15,734 bases of DNA from Candidatus Omnitrophota bacterium (GTDB lineage: Bacteria > Omnitrophota > Gorgyraeia > Gygaellales > Profunditerraquicolaceae), in assembly GCA_018818365.1 (NCBI GenBank), contig JAHISH010000021.1:1-15734 (forward strand). Reading direction: 5' to 3'. The notes under the pieces are model-generated. The model searched no databases. It saw nothing but the letters and a program-made list of their open reading frames with translations, and was not told the origin of the DNA. Position 1 is the stretch's first letter; each line of letters begins with the position of its first letter. The translations under genes and the position numbers were made by a program. Below are positions 5,811 to 13,798 of this stretch, piece by piece.

Positions 5811-5828
5811 AAAGAAAGCGCTTTCTTT
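5811..5828. promoter_or_regulatory. 18-bp perfect palindrome, operator or terminator of the upstream gene
   Basis: AAAGAAAGCGCTTTCTTT is a perfect palindrome lying between the stop codon of the 583-aa gene (5845) and the pilin promoter (-35 at 5789-5794). The core GAAAGCGCTTTC resembles the operators of LacI-family regulators such as cre sites. As RNA it could also fold into an AT-rich hairpin followed by a few T residues and end the upstream transcript. The sequence does not decide between the two roles. Confidence 0.5.
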
Positions 5829-5844
5829 CCTTCCGATACCGCCT

Positions 5845-7596
5845 TTACTTATAAGACACAGAGAGCCGTCTGTGCTCAGTACGCAAAAATTTGCTTTCTT
5901 TTATCCTTCGCAACGCATATCTTAAATCATCGCCATAGGCAAATCCTTCGGGCAGAGAAAATTCAGCAATACTATCCTCCTTGTGGTTGGTGATCGTCAC
6001 ATCGAGCTGATAAAACTTTCTCTGCATGGAGGGAAAATCCTCTTCTGCGTAGGAGGCCGGGAAAAAGAACTGGCGCACCCAATAATCCAAAAGACGAAGA
6101 TAAAAAGAAAATATATGGGTACTATCAGAAACGTTCCCCTCGTTTACTAACGCAAGGGCGGCAGGAGCTTTCAGACGGTACGGCGTCTCCCTATCCTCAA
6201 AAGCCTCCTGAGGAAAAGGCCAATGCGAAAAATAGAACTCGGCAAGTTCTTCAAGCGAAGCCTCTTCCCGGGTGAAATTGCTCAAAATCACCAACTTTGT
6301 TTTTTCACTGTCTGCTTCCTTTACGGCACATCCGGCAAGTATGACTTCTTCTTGCGACTGAGGATTAACAAAGATAATATCCGCCTCTGCGATATAGATC
6401 GACTTCTTGGCGGACGTAAGCGCATAAGGCCTAAATTCTACACCAAGCCTTACTTTGCGGAAGCGGCGGTATTGCCATGGCCAGAGAGAAAAGATGAAAT
6501 ATTCTTTTTGTGCAGGCAACGGTTCATGGAAACACACCTCCTTCTCATCGCTACTAAACCCTCTCAGAGAAGCAATCTCGTTTTCCCCTTGTAGGGCATT
6601 GAGAAAATCGAAGAACACCGTCGGAGGGAAATCTTTGCCCGGGGCGCCTGAAAGCACGATTGGAGAACCCCTCTCTTGCGTCCGAGAAGAAAAGAATTCT
6701 TTCATGGTCTGCAGGGGGGCAACGAAGGAAGAAGGGACTTCCTGTTTCGTCCAGACAGTATGGAATTGCGCATCGAAGGAGAAACTTCCTCCTTTTTTAA
6801 AGCCCATAGTAATCCCGCGGACCGCGGGGATGTATGGCGCGATCGCAAAAAGCAGGTCTTGGGAAAGAGCCGTTTCTCTTAAAAGGGATTCCTGAAATCC
6901 TTGAATCTCTCGAGCAGAAATACGCTTTCCGATAAGCGGCCACAACTCCGAATCATCGCGATAGGGGCCTCCCGGGGCATCACGGAAAAAGGAAGAATAT
7001 ATTAACGCCTCGGTTAACTGAAAACAATCCTGCCCTGCATAGAGGCCTTTTTCCTCAATGACCCTCGAGAGATGTTGAATACCTCCGATAAGCGAATCTG
7101 CTATCTTCAATAAAACTACACCACATGTGAGGAAAGGAAGTGGTAATTCTTTTTGCACGGGCTCAGGCACTGGCGTAGAAGGCTTTTGTTCGACGGCTGG
7201 AATTTCTTGAATAAAAATAGGACTTTCTTCAACGATATCTTCAGCCGGCAAAAGAAATGGAGGCGCGGGGGTTTCTTCTTCTATAGGAGAAGCGGTTTCT
7301 TGCGAGGATCTTTCAATAGAAGGCGGGGATAATAATAAAGGTTGCGGCAAGATTTTTTCAGGAGTATTAGTCGCCTGAGGTCTTGAAGAATTTTGCGTTT
7401 CCTTAGGTTTTCTTCCTACCGACATACTTAGCCCGGCCTTCTTAATAATTACACTAATGCTAGATTTAGAGATCTGGAGGTGGCGTTCTTTATGAATAAG
7501 ATTCGCTATTTTACGGCAGCTTAAGGCAGGATATTTCTTCCTTATCTCGATAATATAATTCTCAATTTCAGGATTTATCTTATAGATAATTCCCAT
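5845..7596 (-). CDS. HTH protein with transposase-like core, possibly domesticated
   Basis: This encodes 583 aa. Residues 1-62 form a helix-turn-helix of the Mu/IS-type (PALSCRKIANLIHKE, then SKSSISVIIKKAGLS). Residues 63-150 are a Pro/Glu-rich linker. The remainder resembles the DDE transposases that carry 'DGH...G...' and 'LtN...lYf.RW.iE..F': FSFDAQFH at 272-279 and VILSNF ... LAEFYFSHWPFPQEAF at 436-466. Asp275 fits the first acidic position, but I cannot find the usual DRG motif for the second, and the Glu expected three residues after Trp459 is Pro, so catalysis looks lost. No terminal inverted repeats flank it. It has its own promoter and lies between the assembly operon and the pilin cluster, which suggests a domesticated DNA-binding protein, perhaps a regulator. 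Function is inference. Confidence 0.6.
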   Translation of the reverse strand: MGIIYKINPEIENYIIEIRKKYPALSCRKIANLIHKERHLQISKSSISVIIKKAGLSMSVGRKPKETQNSSRPQATNTPEKILPQPLLLSPPSIERSSQETASPIEEETPAPPFLLPAEDIVEESPIFIQEIPAVEQKPSTPVPEPVQKELPLPFLTCGVVLLKIADSLIGGIQHLSRVIEEKGLYAGQDCFQLTEALIYSSFFRDAPGGPYRDDSELWPLIGKRISAREIQGFQESLLRETALSQDLLFAIAPYIPAVRGITMGFKKGGSFSFDAQFHTVWTKQEVPSSFVAPLQTMKEFFSSRTQERGSPIVLSGAPGKDFPPTVFFDFLNALQGENEIASLRGFSSDEKEVCFHEPLPAQKEYFIFSLWPWQYRRFRKVRLGVEFRPYALTSAKKSIYIAEADIIFVNPQSQEEVILAGCAVKEADSEKTKLVILSNFTREEASLEELAEFYFSHWPFPQEAFEDRETPYRLKAPAALALVNEGNVSDSTHIFSFYLRLLDYWVRQFFFPASYAEEDFPSMQRKFYQLDVTITNHKEDSIAEFSLPEGFAYGDDLRYALRRIKESKFLRTEHRRLSVSYK

Positions 7597-7616
7597 CAGA
7601 GGTTAAGTTCTCCTTC

Positions 7617-7680
7617 TGGACATTTATTATAAAGATTTTTACTGAAATTGCAAGGAAATAAAATAAGATTGGACATTTAT
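7617..7680. repeat. 11-bp direct repeat flanking a promoter (operator candidate)
   Basis: TGGACATTTAT occurs twice in the same orientation, at 7617-7627 and 7670-7680, 53 bases apart. One copy overlaps the -10 box by two bases and covers the likely start of transcription. The other lies 17 bases upstream of the -35. This arrangement suits a repressor that brackets the promoter, and the HTH protein encoded just downstream is the natural candidate (inference). Confidence 0.55.
7626..7653 (-). promoter_or_regulatory. sigma70-type promoter of the HTH/transposase-like gene
   Basis: -35 TTGCAA (7653-7648), a 16-base spacer and a consensus -10 TATAAT (7631-7626) read on the minus strand, about 30 bases before the ATG at 7596. 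AAGGAG lies 13 bases before that ATG. This makes the 583-aa gene at least partly independent of the upstream assembly operon. Confidence 0.65.
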
Positions 7681-7686
7681 CGGAAG

Positions 7687-8031
7687 CTATTTCTCAATGG
7701 TGAGAATATCGTGAAGCTCCGTACACGTAGAAGCAATCGTTCCCGGAGGTAATTCTATGGCATAGGCAGCAGAAAAATAAATACCGGTCATACGGAAAGG
7801 CCGCAAGCACGATATGGTCTTGACCACTCTGTCTGCGTGATCGACAAAGATGACATCAATGGGGAAACGCATAAAGAACGTGTGTACAGAATTACAGGGC
7901 CGAAGGATCAGGGCCTGATTTTCGTAAATGGCCTCTTCTCCGAGTAATCCTTTAAGGCGCGCCGATAGTGATCGGGCAATTCGTGCGTGATGGGCAATAG
8001 AGGTATTCCGGGTAGCATTACGTATCGACAT
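7687..8031 (-). CDS. DUF192 family protein
   Basis: This encodes 114 aa and covers a whole DUF192 domain: LKGLLGEE near residues 26-33, the signature RPCNSVHTFFMRFPIDVIFVD at 44-64, CLRPFRMTG at 75-83 and IELPPGT at 92-98. DUF192 proteins are small beta-rich proteins, often exported in other bacteria, with no settled biochemical role. This copy has no signal peptide and would stay in the cytoplasm as written. The start overlaps the end of the CpaE-CpaF gene by 14 bases, so it is the last gene of the assembly operon and translationally coupled. The position where TadB or TadC would normally follow the ATPase is instead taken by this gene. A promoter for the next gene lies after its stop. Confidence 0.85.
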   Translation of the reverse strand: MSIRNATRNTSIAHHARIARSLSARLKGLLGEEAIYENQALILRPCNSVHTFFMRFPIDVIFVDHADRVVKTISCLRPFRMTGIYFSAAYAIELPPGTIASTCTELHDILTIEK

Positions 8032-10252
8032 CCGCAGAGGGAGGCTGCGAACGACTCGCAGGAGGACGTATCTTGGGCGTTTCAGAGACCGGTTTGAATA
8101 TAGATTCTGGCAGTTTTAGCCCGTGGATCTTTATTTCATCCATAAAAGTAGGAATATTTCCTTTCGGCTGGAAACAACCGAGCACATTACCTTCGGCATC
8201 AAGACCGGTCTGTTTAAAGGTAAAGATATCCTGCAGTTCTATATGTAAATCATCTTTCATACCGGTAAGCTCGCTTATCTGTACGATCTTCCTTGTCCCG
8301 TCGGGAAGACGGGCGGAGTGAACGATCAAATCTATCGCCGAAGAGATCATCTCCCTGATGGCGCGGATAGGAAGATCGACCCCGGACATCAATATCATCG
8401 AATCAAGCCTGGCCAAGACATCCTGCGTAGAGTTGGCATGAATGGTAGTCATGGAACCATCGTGCCCTGTATTCATTGCCTGAAGCATATCCAATGTCTC
8501 AAGTCCGCGACATTCTCCGATAATAATCCTATCCGGACGCATCCTCAAAGTATTCCTGAAAAGGTCGCGGATAGTCACCGCACCCTTGCCTTCGATAGTC
8601 GGAGGTTTGGATTCCAGGCGTATCCAATGACGTTGGTGAAGTCTGAGTTCCGCCGCGTCTTCGATAGTCAGAATCCTCTCTCCTTCGTGAATAAATGCGG
8701 AGAGGATATTCAAAAAAGTAGTCTTTCCGCTGCCGGTCCCACCAGAAACAATGATATTCTTACGGCATAAGACGCTTGCTTTAATGAAATCTGCCATCTC
8801 TCGGCTAAGACTGTTAAAAGTAATAATCTCTTCGGCGGTAAAGACCTCGTGGCGGAATTTTCTTATGGTCACTGCCGGGCCGGAAAGAGCAAGCGGCGGG
8901 ATAATGGCGTTGACGCGTGAACCGTCGGGAAGACGGGCATCCACCATGGGGACCGCTTCATCAATGCGCCGACCGATAGGGGCAATAATACGCTCGATGA
9001 CTATCTTAACCTGGTCATTGGAGGTAAACCGCTTATCAGTAAGCAGGATTTTTCCTTTGCGCTCGATGTAAACCTGATTCTTATTGTTCACCATGATGTC
9101 GGTTATCGAATCATCCTCAAGCAAATCTTCTAGGCAACCGTACCCCAGGGCCTCGTCAAGAATTTCCTTTACAAGCTGGTTGCGTATTTCCTGAGAAGGG
9201 ATAAAATTCCCTGATTCTTCGGCGAGAAAATTAGAGACCATCCCCTGGGCCTTCTCACGCAAATCTTGGGTTTTTTTCGTGTCAGTGAAGGTCTGTGCAT
9301 CAAGGCGTTTCAAATTAAGCTCCGAGATAAGCCGCTGGTGGATACGTTGTTTCAAAAACGTTACTCGATCAAATTCCTCTTTTTGTTCCGTGGCAGCCTT
9401 GGGTGGCTCCTGAGCCAATCCCCGCTCCTTCCAGAATTCACCGGCATCTTCGGAGACCGCCCCTTTAAGCGCAAGATGTTCCAAAGGCTGGCGTTCAATA
9501 TAAAGGTTTGCGTCAGTGACAAGCTGCTGGGAAAAGTTTTTAATCGCCAACGCCAGTTTTGATTTGGGGTTATCCAAGACCGCCGGAATAAGCCGGTTTA
9601 CGGAATCTCCTGCGGCTCTACCGTCGGAAGGAATGCGGGTAACGATTTCAACGGGAAGACTTACTTTTACTTCCTGCCAACTTAAACTGGAAGCTGCCTC
9701 CGCACGATTCAATACCACCTTGACCATGGGTAAAGGAAAGAATAACGACTGGAGAACTCCTAATGTCCATTGCACCTGGAAGACCGAATTCACATCCGGG
9801 GTCATCACCAGAAGAATAAGACTAGCCTGGTTTAAGACCTCCAAGACATAGTTATTAAAGTTCCCCCCGGCATCAATGATAATAAAATCATACTGTTTGT
9901 CTATTGCCGCCAGGACCTGCCGGATGGCATCGGCTTTCAGCACAATAGATTGCTGCGCCTGTAATACCGCAGGGATAAAATCAATCTTTAAGTCGCTCTG
10001 AGTAGAAAAGAATTCATTTTTCTGAAAGGGGCTCCCAGGGTTATTCTGCAGAAAGGATGCTAGGTCAACTAAGGATTTCTGCGGCTGAAGGTTGTGCAGC
10101 ATGCGAGCCATATCTCCTGTGCCCTGAATATGCAGGTCAATAAGACAGACTTTCTTCTCCTCTTCCTGCGCCAGGCTGACTCCGAGATTAGTAGCGAAGA
10201 GAGTCCGACCGACGCCACCTTTAGAACTGAATATAACAATTGTCTTGGCCAT
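8018..10252 (-). CDS. cpaF: CpaE-CpaF fusion: TadZ-like localisation ATPase joined to TadA-type pilus motor ATPase
   Basis: This encodes 744 aa. Residues 1-245 are a MinD/ParA-type ATPase (CpaE/TadZ): deviant Walker A KGGVGRT at 11-17 and the strand FIIIDAGG at 123-130. Residues 365-720 are a CpaF/TadA secretion ATPase: an N-terminal DDSITDIMVNN segment (380-390), Walker A GGTGSGKTT (504-512), Asp box TIEDAAEL (529-536), Walker B RIIIGECRG (575-583) and His box TGHDGSMTTIHAN (595-607). A charged linker of about 115 residues joins them. All motor motifs look intact. CpaF powers pilus assembly at the inner membrane and CpaE positions the machine; they are usually separate, adjacent genes. No receiver domain precedes the CpaE part. 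The gene starts three bases after the secretin stop. Both halves are in one frame with no break, so the fusion is real unless the assembly is wrong. Confidence 0.9.
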   Translation of the reverse strand: MAKTIVIFSSKGGVGRTLFATNLGVSLAQEEEKKVCLIDLHIQGTGDMARMLHNLQPQKSLVDLASFLQNNPGSPFQKNEFFSTQSDLKIDFIPAVLQAQQSIVLKADAIRQVLAAIDKQYDFIIIDAGGNFNNYVLEVLNQASLILLVMTPDVNSVFQVQWTLGVLQSLFFPLPMVKVVLNRAEAASSLSWQEVKVSLPVEIVTRIPSDGRAAGDSVNRLIPAVLDNPKSKLALAIKNFSQQLVTDANLYIERQPLEHLALKGAVSEDAGEFWKERGLAQEPPKAATEQKEEFDRVTFLKQRIHQRLISELNLKRLDAQTFTDTKKTQDLREKAQGMVSNFLAEESGNFIPSQEIRNQLVKEILDEALGYGCLEDLLEDDSITDIMVNNKNQVYIERKGKILLTDKRFTSNDQVKIVIERIIAPIGRRIDEAVPMVDARLPDGSRVNAIIPPLALSGPAVTIRKFRHEVFTAEEIITFNSLSREMADFIKASVLCRKNIIVSGGTGSGKTTFLNILSAFIHEGERILTIEDAAELRLHQRHWIRLESKPPTIEGKGAVTIRDLFRNTLRMRPDRIIIGECRGLETLDMLQAMNTGHDGSMTTIHANSTQDVLARLDSMILMSGVDLPIRAIREMISSAIDLIVHSARLPDGTRKIVQISELTGMKDDLHIELQDIFTFKQTGLDAEGNVLGCFQPKGNIPTFMDEIKIHGLKLPESIFKPVSETPKIRPPASRSQPPSADVDT

Positions 10253-10255
10253 CCT

Positions 10256-11935
10256 CTAATTGAGGCTGTAGGTTACAGGGATATCAACCCAGATATCTTC
10301 CTGCGACAAAGAAGGAGGAAAAGGAGGATAGGGAGAAATACTTCTGGCAATCGCAACCGCATGGAAATCAAGTACCTGGAACCCCGAAGAACGTTTTATC
10401 CCTATTTCAAGAAGCTCTCCCCTGTAAGAAATATGCATCCATAATTTAACCGTCCCGTGGAAACCTGTTTTTTTCGCTTCTGGCGGATAAGAAAGCTTCC
10501 TCTCTATCTGCTGTTGTATCAGTTGGGCGTAATCTCCCGCGGAGACAGTTGCCTCAGGAAAAGAAGGTTTTTCCTCGATATACTGCATTTTCGCACGTAC
10601 CCGCGGAAGCACTTCCACGCGTGCAGGCGCGGCAACCTGCGCAACGGCTTGCTCAGTGGCATTTTTTTCCACATCCATGGAAATTATCTTAGGAGTAAGC
10701 GCGATAAAAAGCTCGGTATTGCCCCTTTCGCCAGAACCTCCGCCCTCCCTACTTACCCTCTGCCTGAAAAACATCCCCAAGACCGGAACATCAGCAAGCC
10801 AAGGGAATTTGCGCAAGTCTTCCTCTGACTTCTGTTTTATAAGCCCTCCGATAGACATGGTGTCTCCGTCTCTCATAAAGAGTTCTGTGGATGCGCTACG
10901 CTTTGAAAGCGGATATGCCTGGGCAGATCTCACGGTGGAGGCACCGATATATTCGGCAGTTCCCACATCGCTTACCTCGACCTCTAAAGCCAATCTTATC
11001 CTACGGTCCTCAGAAACGACTGGTTTCACTTTAAGTTTAATCCCATATTCCTTATATTCAACTTCAGTACCTTCTCCTCCTCCGTCACCGACGGAAGTAG
11101 TAAAGATCGGCTTCTCCCCTCCCACATGCAACTGGGCTTCCTTGCCGCTTTGACAGGCAAGGCGTGGCTGTGAGAGAATCCGTGCTTTGCCCTCCTGGAC
11201 CAAAAGATCAAGCTTCCAGGAGAAGGAAAATGAACTACGGGTAAATTTATCAACATTAAAGAGCTTCGCAAAATTCCCTGCCGAAGTGGTTCCGATAGAG
11301 GAATCGGTGATATTAAAATACCCGGTACTGCCCGGCCAGGTAAACCCTAAGGTATCGGTGGCATCTCTGTTTAATTCCAAAATCTGCACATCGATCTCGA
11401 CGGTGGCTTCCGATTCTTTAACGACGATTAAATCTACGATCTTTTTCTTCAGAGTCTCCAATGCCGTAGAGATTCGTTCCTTAATTTGTGGGGTACTCAC
11501 AGTACCTAGGACCAGTACGCGCTCCTCATCTTCCATGGCCTGTGTGTAAACCTTAGGCACATTAAGCGTTGCCAAGAGAGAATCAACCCGCCCCTTGATC
11601 ACGTCCATATTCTCATTAAAAACCCTTATCTGATAGGCCTGCTCTCCGTAATTATCCCAAAATACTAAGGTCGTGCTTCCCGGTGATTTCGGGACAAGGG
11701 TGAGTTCTTGATTAGATACGGCTCCTACGTCGGCGACATCGGGATTTCCTATGGCTACCCGAGTGGGATTCCTTACGGGGAGCACTTTATTCTCTCCAAT
11801 ATAAAGTTTCAGTATCTCCTGCTCTGACGGTGAGGGCAAAGGGCCCGTCACTGCATACGCCACCGCAGCGCCTTGAAAAAGAAAAACGGTCAAGAAGATT
11901 ACGCGAAGAAAATTTTTTACCATAATTTTTGTCAT
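10256..11935 (-). CDS. cpaC: Tad secretin (CpaC/RcpA) with C-terminal TonB-like domain
   Basis: From ATG 11935 this encodes 559 aa. A signal peptide ends near AVAYA (residue 28). An N-terminal pilus-secretin domain follows (LYIGENKVLPVRNPTRVAIG, then a BON-like segment near 110-170), then the secretin core at about 250-420 with GKARILSQPRLACQSG, GIKLKVKPVV, the SIGGLIK segment and a VPVLGMFF..R ending. Secretins form the outer-membrane pore of the Tad pilus. Residues about 467-559 are a TonB C-terminal-like domain (YPPEAKKTGFHGTVKLWMHI, then GIKRSSGFQVLDFHA, then PYPPFPP and VDIPVTYSL). I know of no standard CpaC with this extension. An upstream ATG (11968) is in frame, but GAAGGA at 11941-11946 favours 11935. 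It lies 16 bases after the cpaB stop. Confidence 0.9.
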   Translation of the reverse strand: MTKIMVKNFLRVIFLTVFLFQGAAVAYAVTGPLPSPSEQEILKLYIGENKVLPVRNPTRVAIGNPDVADVGAVSNQELTLVPKSPGSTTLVFWDNYGEQAYQIRVFNENMDVIKGRVDSLLATLNVPKVYTQAMEDEERVLVLGTVSTPQIKERISTALETLKKKIVDLIVVKESEATVEIDVQILELNRDATDTLGFTWPGSTGYFNITDSSIGTTSAGNFAKLFNVDKFTRSSFSFSWKLDLLVQEGKARILSQPRLACQSGKEAQLHVGGEKPIFTTSVGDGGGEGTEVEYKEYGIKLKVKPVVSEDRRIRLALEVEVSDVGTAEYIGASTVRSAQAYPLSKRSASTELFMRDGDTMSIGGLIKQKSEEDLRKFPWLADVPVLGMFFRQRVSREGGGSGERGNTELFIALTPKIISMDVEKNATEQAVAQVAAPARVEVLPRVRAKMQYIEEKPSFPEATVSAGDYAQLIQQQIERKLSYPPEAKKTGFHGTVKLWMHISYRGELLEIGIKRSSGFQVLDFHAVAIARSISPYPPFPPSLSQEDIWVDIPVTYSLN

Positions 11936-11940
11936 GTTAA

Positions 11941-11946
11941 TCCTTC
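11941..11946 (-). promoter_or_regulatory. ribosome binding site that sets the secretin start
   Basis: GAAGGA lies five bases before the ATG at 11935, in the short gap after the cpaB stop. It favours the start that gives a normal signal peptide over the in-frame ATG at 11968. Confidence 0.65.
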
Positions 11947-11951
11947 GTAGG

Positions 11952-12860
11952 TTATTTGCCGAGTACAATCTCTTCTTTATGAAGCCCGCGGTATACCTCG
12001 ACGTATTCGTTCTTTCTTTCCGGTTTCTCCTGGATCGCCTGCATCTCCTCTACGGACGGCTGGGGCAGTTGCGGTATAATATATTGAAAGAGGGCATCCC
12101 AACTCGCCAGGGGAACCGCTCTTATTTCACTATCTCCTGGAGAACGAAGTATTAATCTTAATCTTCCCTGTTCCTGGACAAAGGAGATGAGGTTGGCCTG
12201 CTGTGGAGTCATGGCCAGAGTAATAAGCGGGAGATTATCTTTTCTGCCCTCTTCTTGCTGATAGCGGCCCTTCTCCTTTTTCTCCTTGGGGATATCAATC
12301 TCCTGACCGACCGCAAGGACTTGTATATTCTGAAAGAGCGGAACTACCTGCGCCTGTGCAATGGGTTTCCCCTCTGGACCCGTCATAGGAATTGCTAAAG
12401 TCGCGATGACATCAACATAATCACCCGGCTTAATCATTCCGCCGACGGAAGAAATCGCATCAACCGGAATCGAAATCGCGCGTTTCCCAGAAGGAGTGAC
12501 AGACGATAAATTACCGACGGACGGCAAGGCAAGCCTGCTCAAAGTAATCTGCTCTCCTTGCGCGATACGGGAAACTGTCACTAATCCTGCGATTCTCTCG
12601 AATGAAGTGACGGCGCCAGGTTGAATATACGGTTCGGGTACTGCTTCAAAAACCGCCAGACGCTCGTCAATCTGAATACCTGGAGGAAGATCCCTGCGCG
12701 CAATAAGAATCTTGGCTTTACGCACCTTCGTCTGCTCGCCTTTTGCGACGTTAGCCCGTTGGGTAACCTTACGCTGCTCTTCCTGATGCATGCTCAACAT
12801 AAACACCGCGACCAGGAACAATACAACCCCCACAATCAAGAATAACTTTTGTCGTTGCAT
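11952..12860 (-). CDS. cpaB: Flp pilus assembly protein CpaB (RcpC)
   Basis: This encodes 302 aa: an N-terminal membrane anchor (residues about 6-22), an SAF domain at about 49-112 (KILIARRDLPPGIQIDERL, RIAQGEQITLSRL) and the RcpC/CpaB domain with IPVDAISSVGGMIKPGDYVDVIATL at about 131-155 and the LAMTPQQANLISFVQEQGRLRL-type region near 216-238, all typical of the family. CpaB is a periplasmic protein anchored in the inner membrane that works with the secretin. SAF domains in other proteins bind sugars, and a peptidoglycan role has been suggested. A Lys/Glu-rich insertion (about 190-207) interrupts the second domain. The start overlaps the stop of the upstream gene by one base (TAATG), so translation is coupled. 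Confidence 0.9.
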   Translation of the reverse strand: MQRQKLFLIVGVVLFLVAVFMLSMHQEEQRKVTQRANVAKGEQTKVRKAKILIARRDLPPGIQIDERLAVFEAVPEPYIQPGAVTSFERIAGLVTVSRIAQGEQITLSRLALPSVGNLSSVTPSGKRAISIPVDAISSVGGMIKPGDYVDVIATLAIPMTGPEGKPIAQAQVVPLFQNIQVLAVGQEIDIPKEKKEKGRYQQEEGRKDNLPLITLAMTPQQANLISFVQEQGRLRLILRSPGDSEIRAVPLASWDALFQYIIPQLPQPSVEEMQAIQEKPERKNEYVEVYRGLHKEEIVLGK

Positions 12861-13798
12861 TAGCGTATCTCTCCTTCGTAATACTCGATTTTGTAATCTC
12901 TGGTGAACCGCGCGTTAAGTTCCTCTAAGCGCTTCGTCTGCTCCTGGTTCAGTAAAAATTCGGTAAATCTTTGTTTCTGTTCCGCAGTAAGTTCTTCAAG
13001 TCTCATCTGTCGACCTTCACGTTTTCCTTCAAGCTTAAGGATGCCGTATCCTTCCGGGACCTTAAAAATATTGCTGGTCTTGCCGACTTCCAAGGTCTCC
13101 GAAAATGCCACAGAGTCAAAACCAATGTCTCTTTCTCCAAACCTAATAAACCCTAAATCCCCTCCATTGACGTTGCTGGCGGCCCGCGATTTTTCCCGGG
13201 CAACAGTCGCAAAATCCATCCCTTGCAACAACTGAATCATAATATCGCGCGCCTCCTGCTCGGTAGAGACCACGATTTCACGGATACTGCGTTCTTCCGG
13301 AGTCCGAAACTGTTCCTTGTTCTGGTTATAGTAATCCTCCAAAGCCTTCTGGTCTACCTCAATTTTCTCAAGCTCTCCCCGAAGAAATTCTGTCCCCAGT
13401 AATTCAACGCGGTAGCGGCGGAGTTCTTTCTGCACCTCTTCGCTGCGATCTAACCCCCTATCGAGCGATGCCTGGTAATAGAGAAGACGGGGAACCATCA
13501 CTTTTTTCAAATACTCGATCTTCTTATCGCGGGTATCCAGTTTCTCCCCATCACGCCCCATCGCCGTAAGGCTGCTATTCACTATCTTAATCTCATCATC
13601 CATCTCCTCAAGGGTAACGACCAAATTATTCACCTTGGCAATCATGGTCCCTTGCACCGCGGGCATAGCCTCCGCTTCGGGCGACTCTTGCGTAATCTGC
13701 GCGCGGGTCCTGCTGCGTGGCCGCGGCTGTTCGCAACCTACAAAAGAAATCACTACAATAAATCCTACGATAAGAACAAAAAACTTTCCGAGAATCAT
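12860..13798 (-). CDS. PpiC/SurA-like peptidyl-prolyl isomerase lipoprotein
   Basis: This encodes 312 aa. The first 22 residues form a lipoprotein signal ending SFVGC, with Cys22 as the likely lipidation site. Residues about 50-165 look like the helical chaperone part of SurA/PrsA proteins (AKVNNLVVTLEEMDDEI, then many charged helices). A parvulin rotamase domain follows at about 168-258 (SIREIVVSTEQEARDI, NGGDLGFIRFGE, VPEGYGILKLEGKR), then a long charged helix to the end. Such proteins help secreted or outer-membrane proteins fold in the periplasm. Its place directly before cpaB and the secretin suggests a dedicated foldase for the secretin or pseudopilins, in the spot where many Tad loci carry the pilotin-like TadD (inference). 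It overlaps the preceding gene by four bases. Confidence 0.88.
   Translation of the reverse strand: MILGKFFVLIVGFIVVISFVGCEQPRPRSRTRAQITQESPEAEAMPAVQGTMIAKVNNLVVTLEEMDDEIKIVNSSLTAMGRDGEKLDTRDKKIEYLKKVMVPRLLYYQASLDRGLDRSEEVQKELRRYRVELLGTEFLRGELEKIEVDQKALEDYYNQNKEQFRTPEERSIREIVVSTEQEARDIMIQLLQGMDFATVAREKSRAASNVNGGDLGFIRFGERDIGFDSVAFSETLEVGKTSNIFKVPEGYGILKLEGKREGRQMRLEELTAEQKQRFTEFLLNQEQTKRLEELNARFTRDYKIEYYEGEIR

Noticed and set aside
6223..6895. Plus-strand open frames of 123 and 146 aa inside the HTH/transposase-like gene
   Set aside because: They are shadow frames without ribosome sites or recognisable domains, opposite a long frame with clear domain structure.
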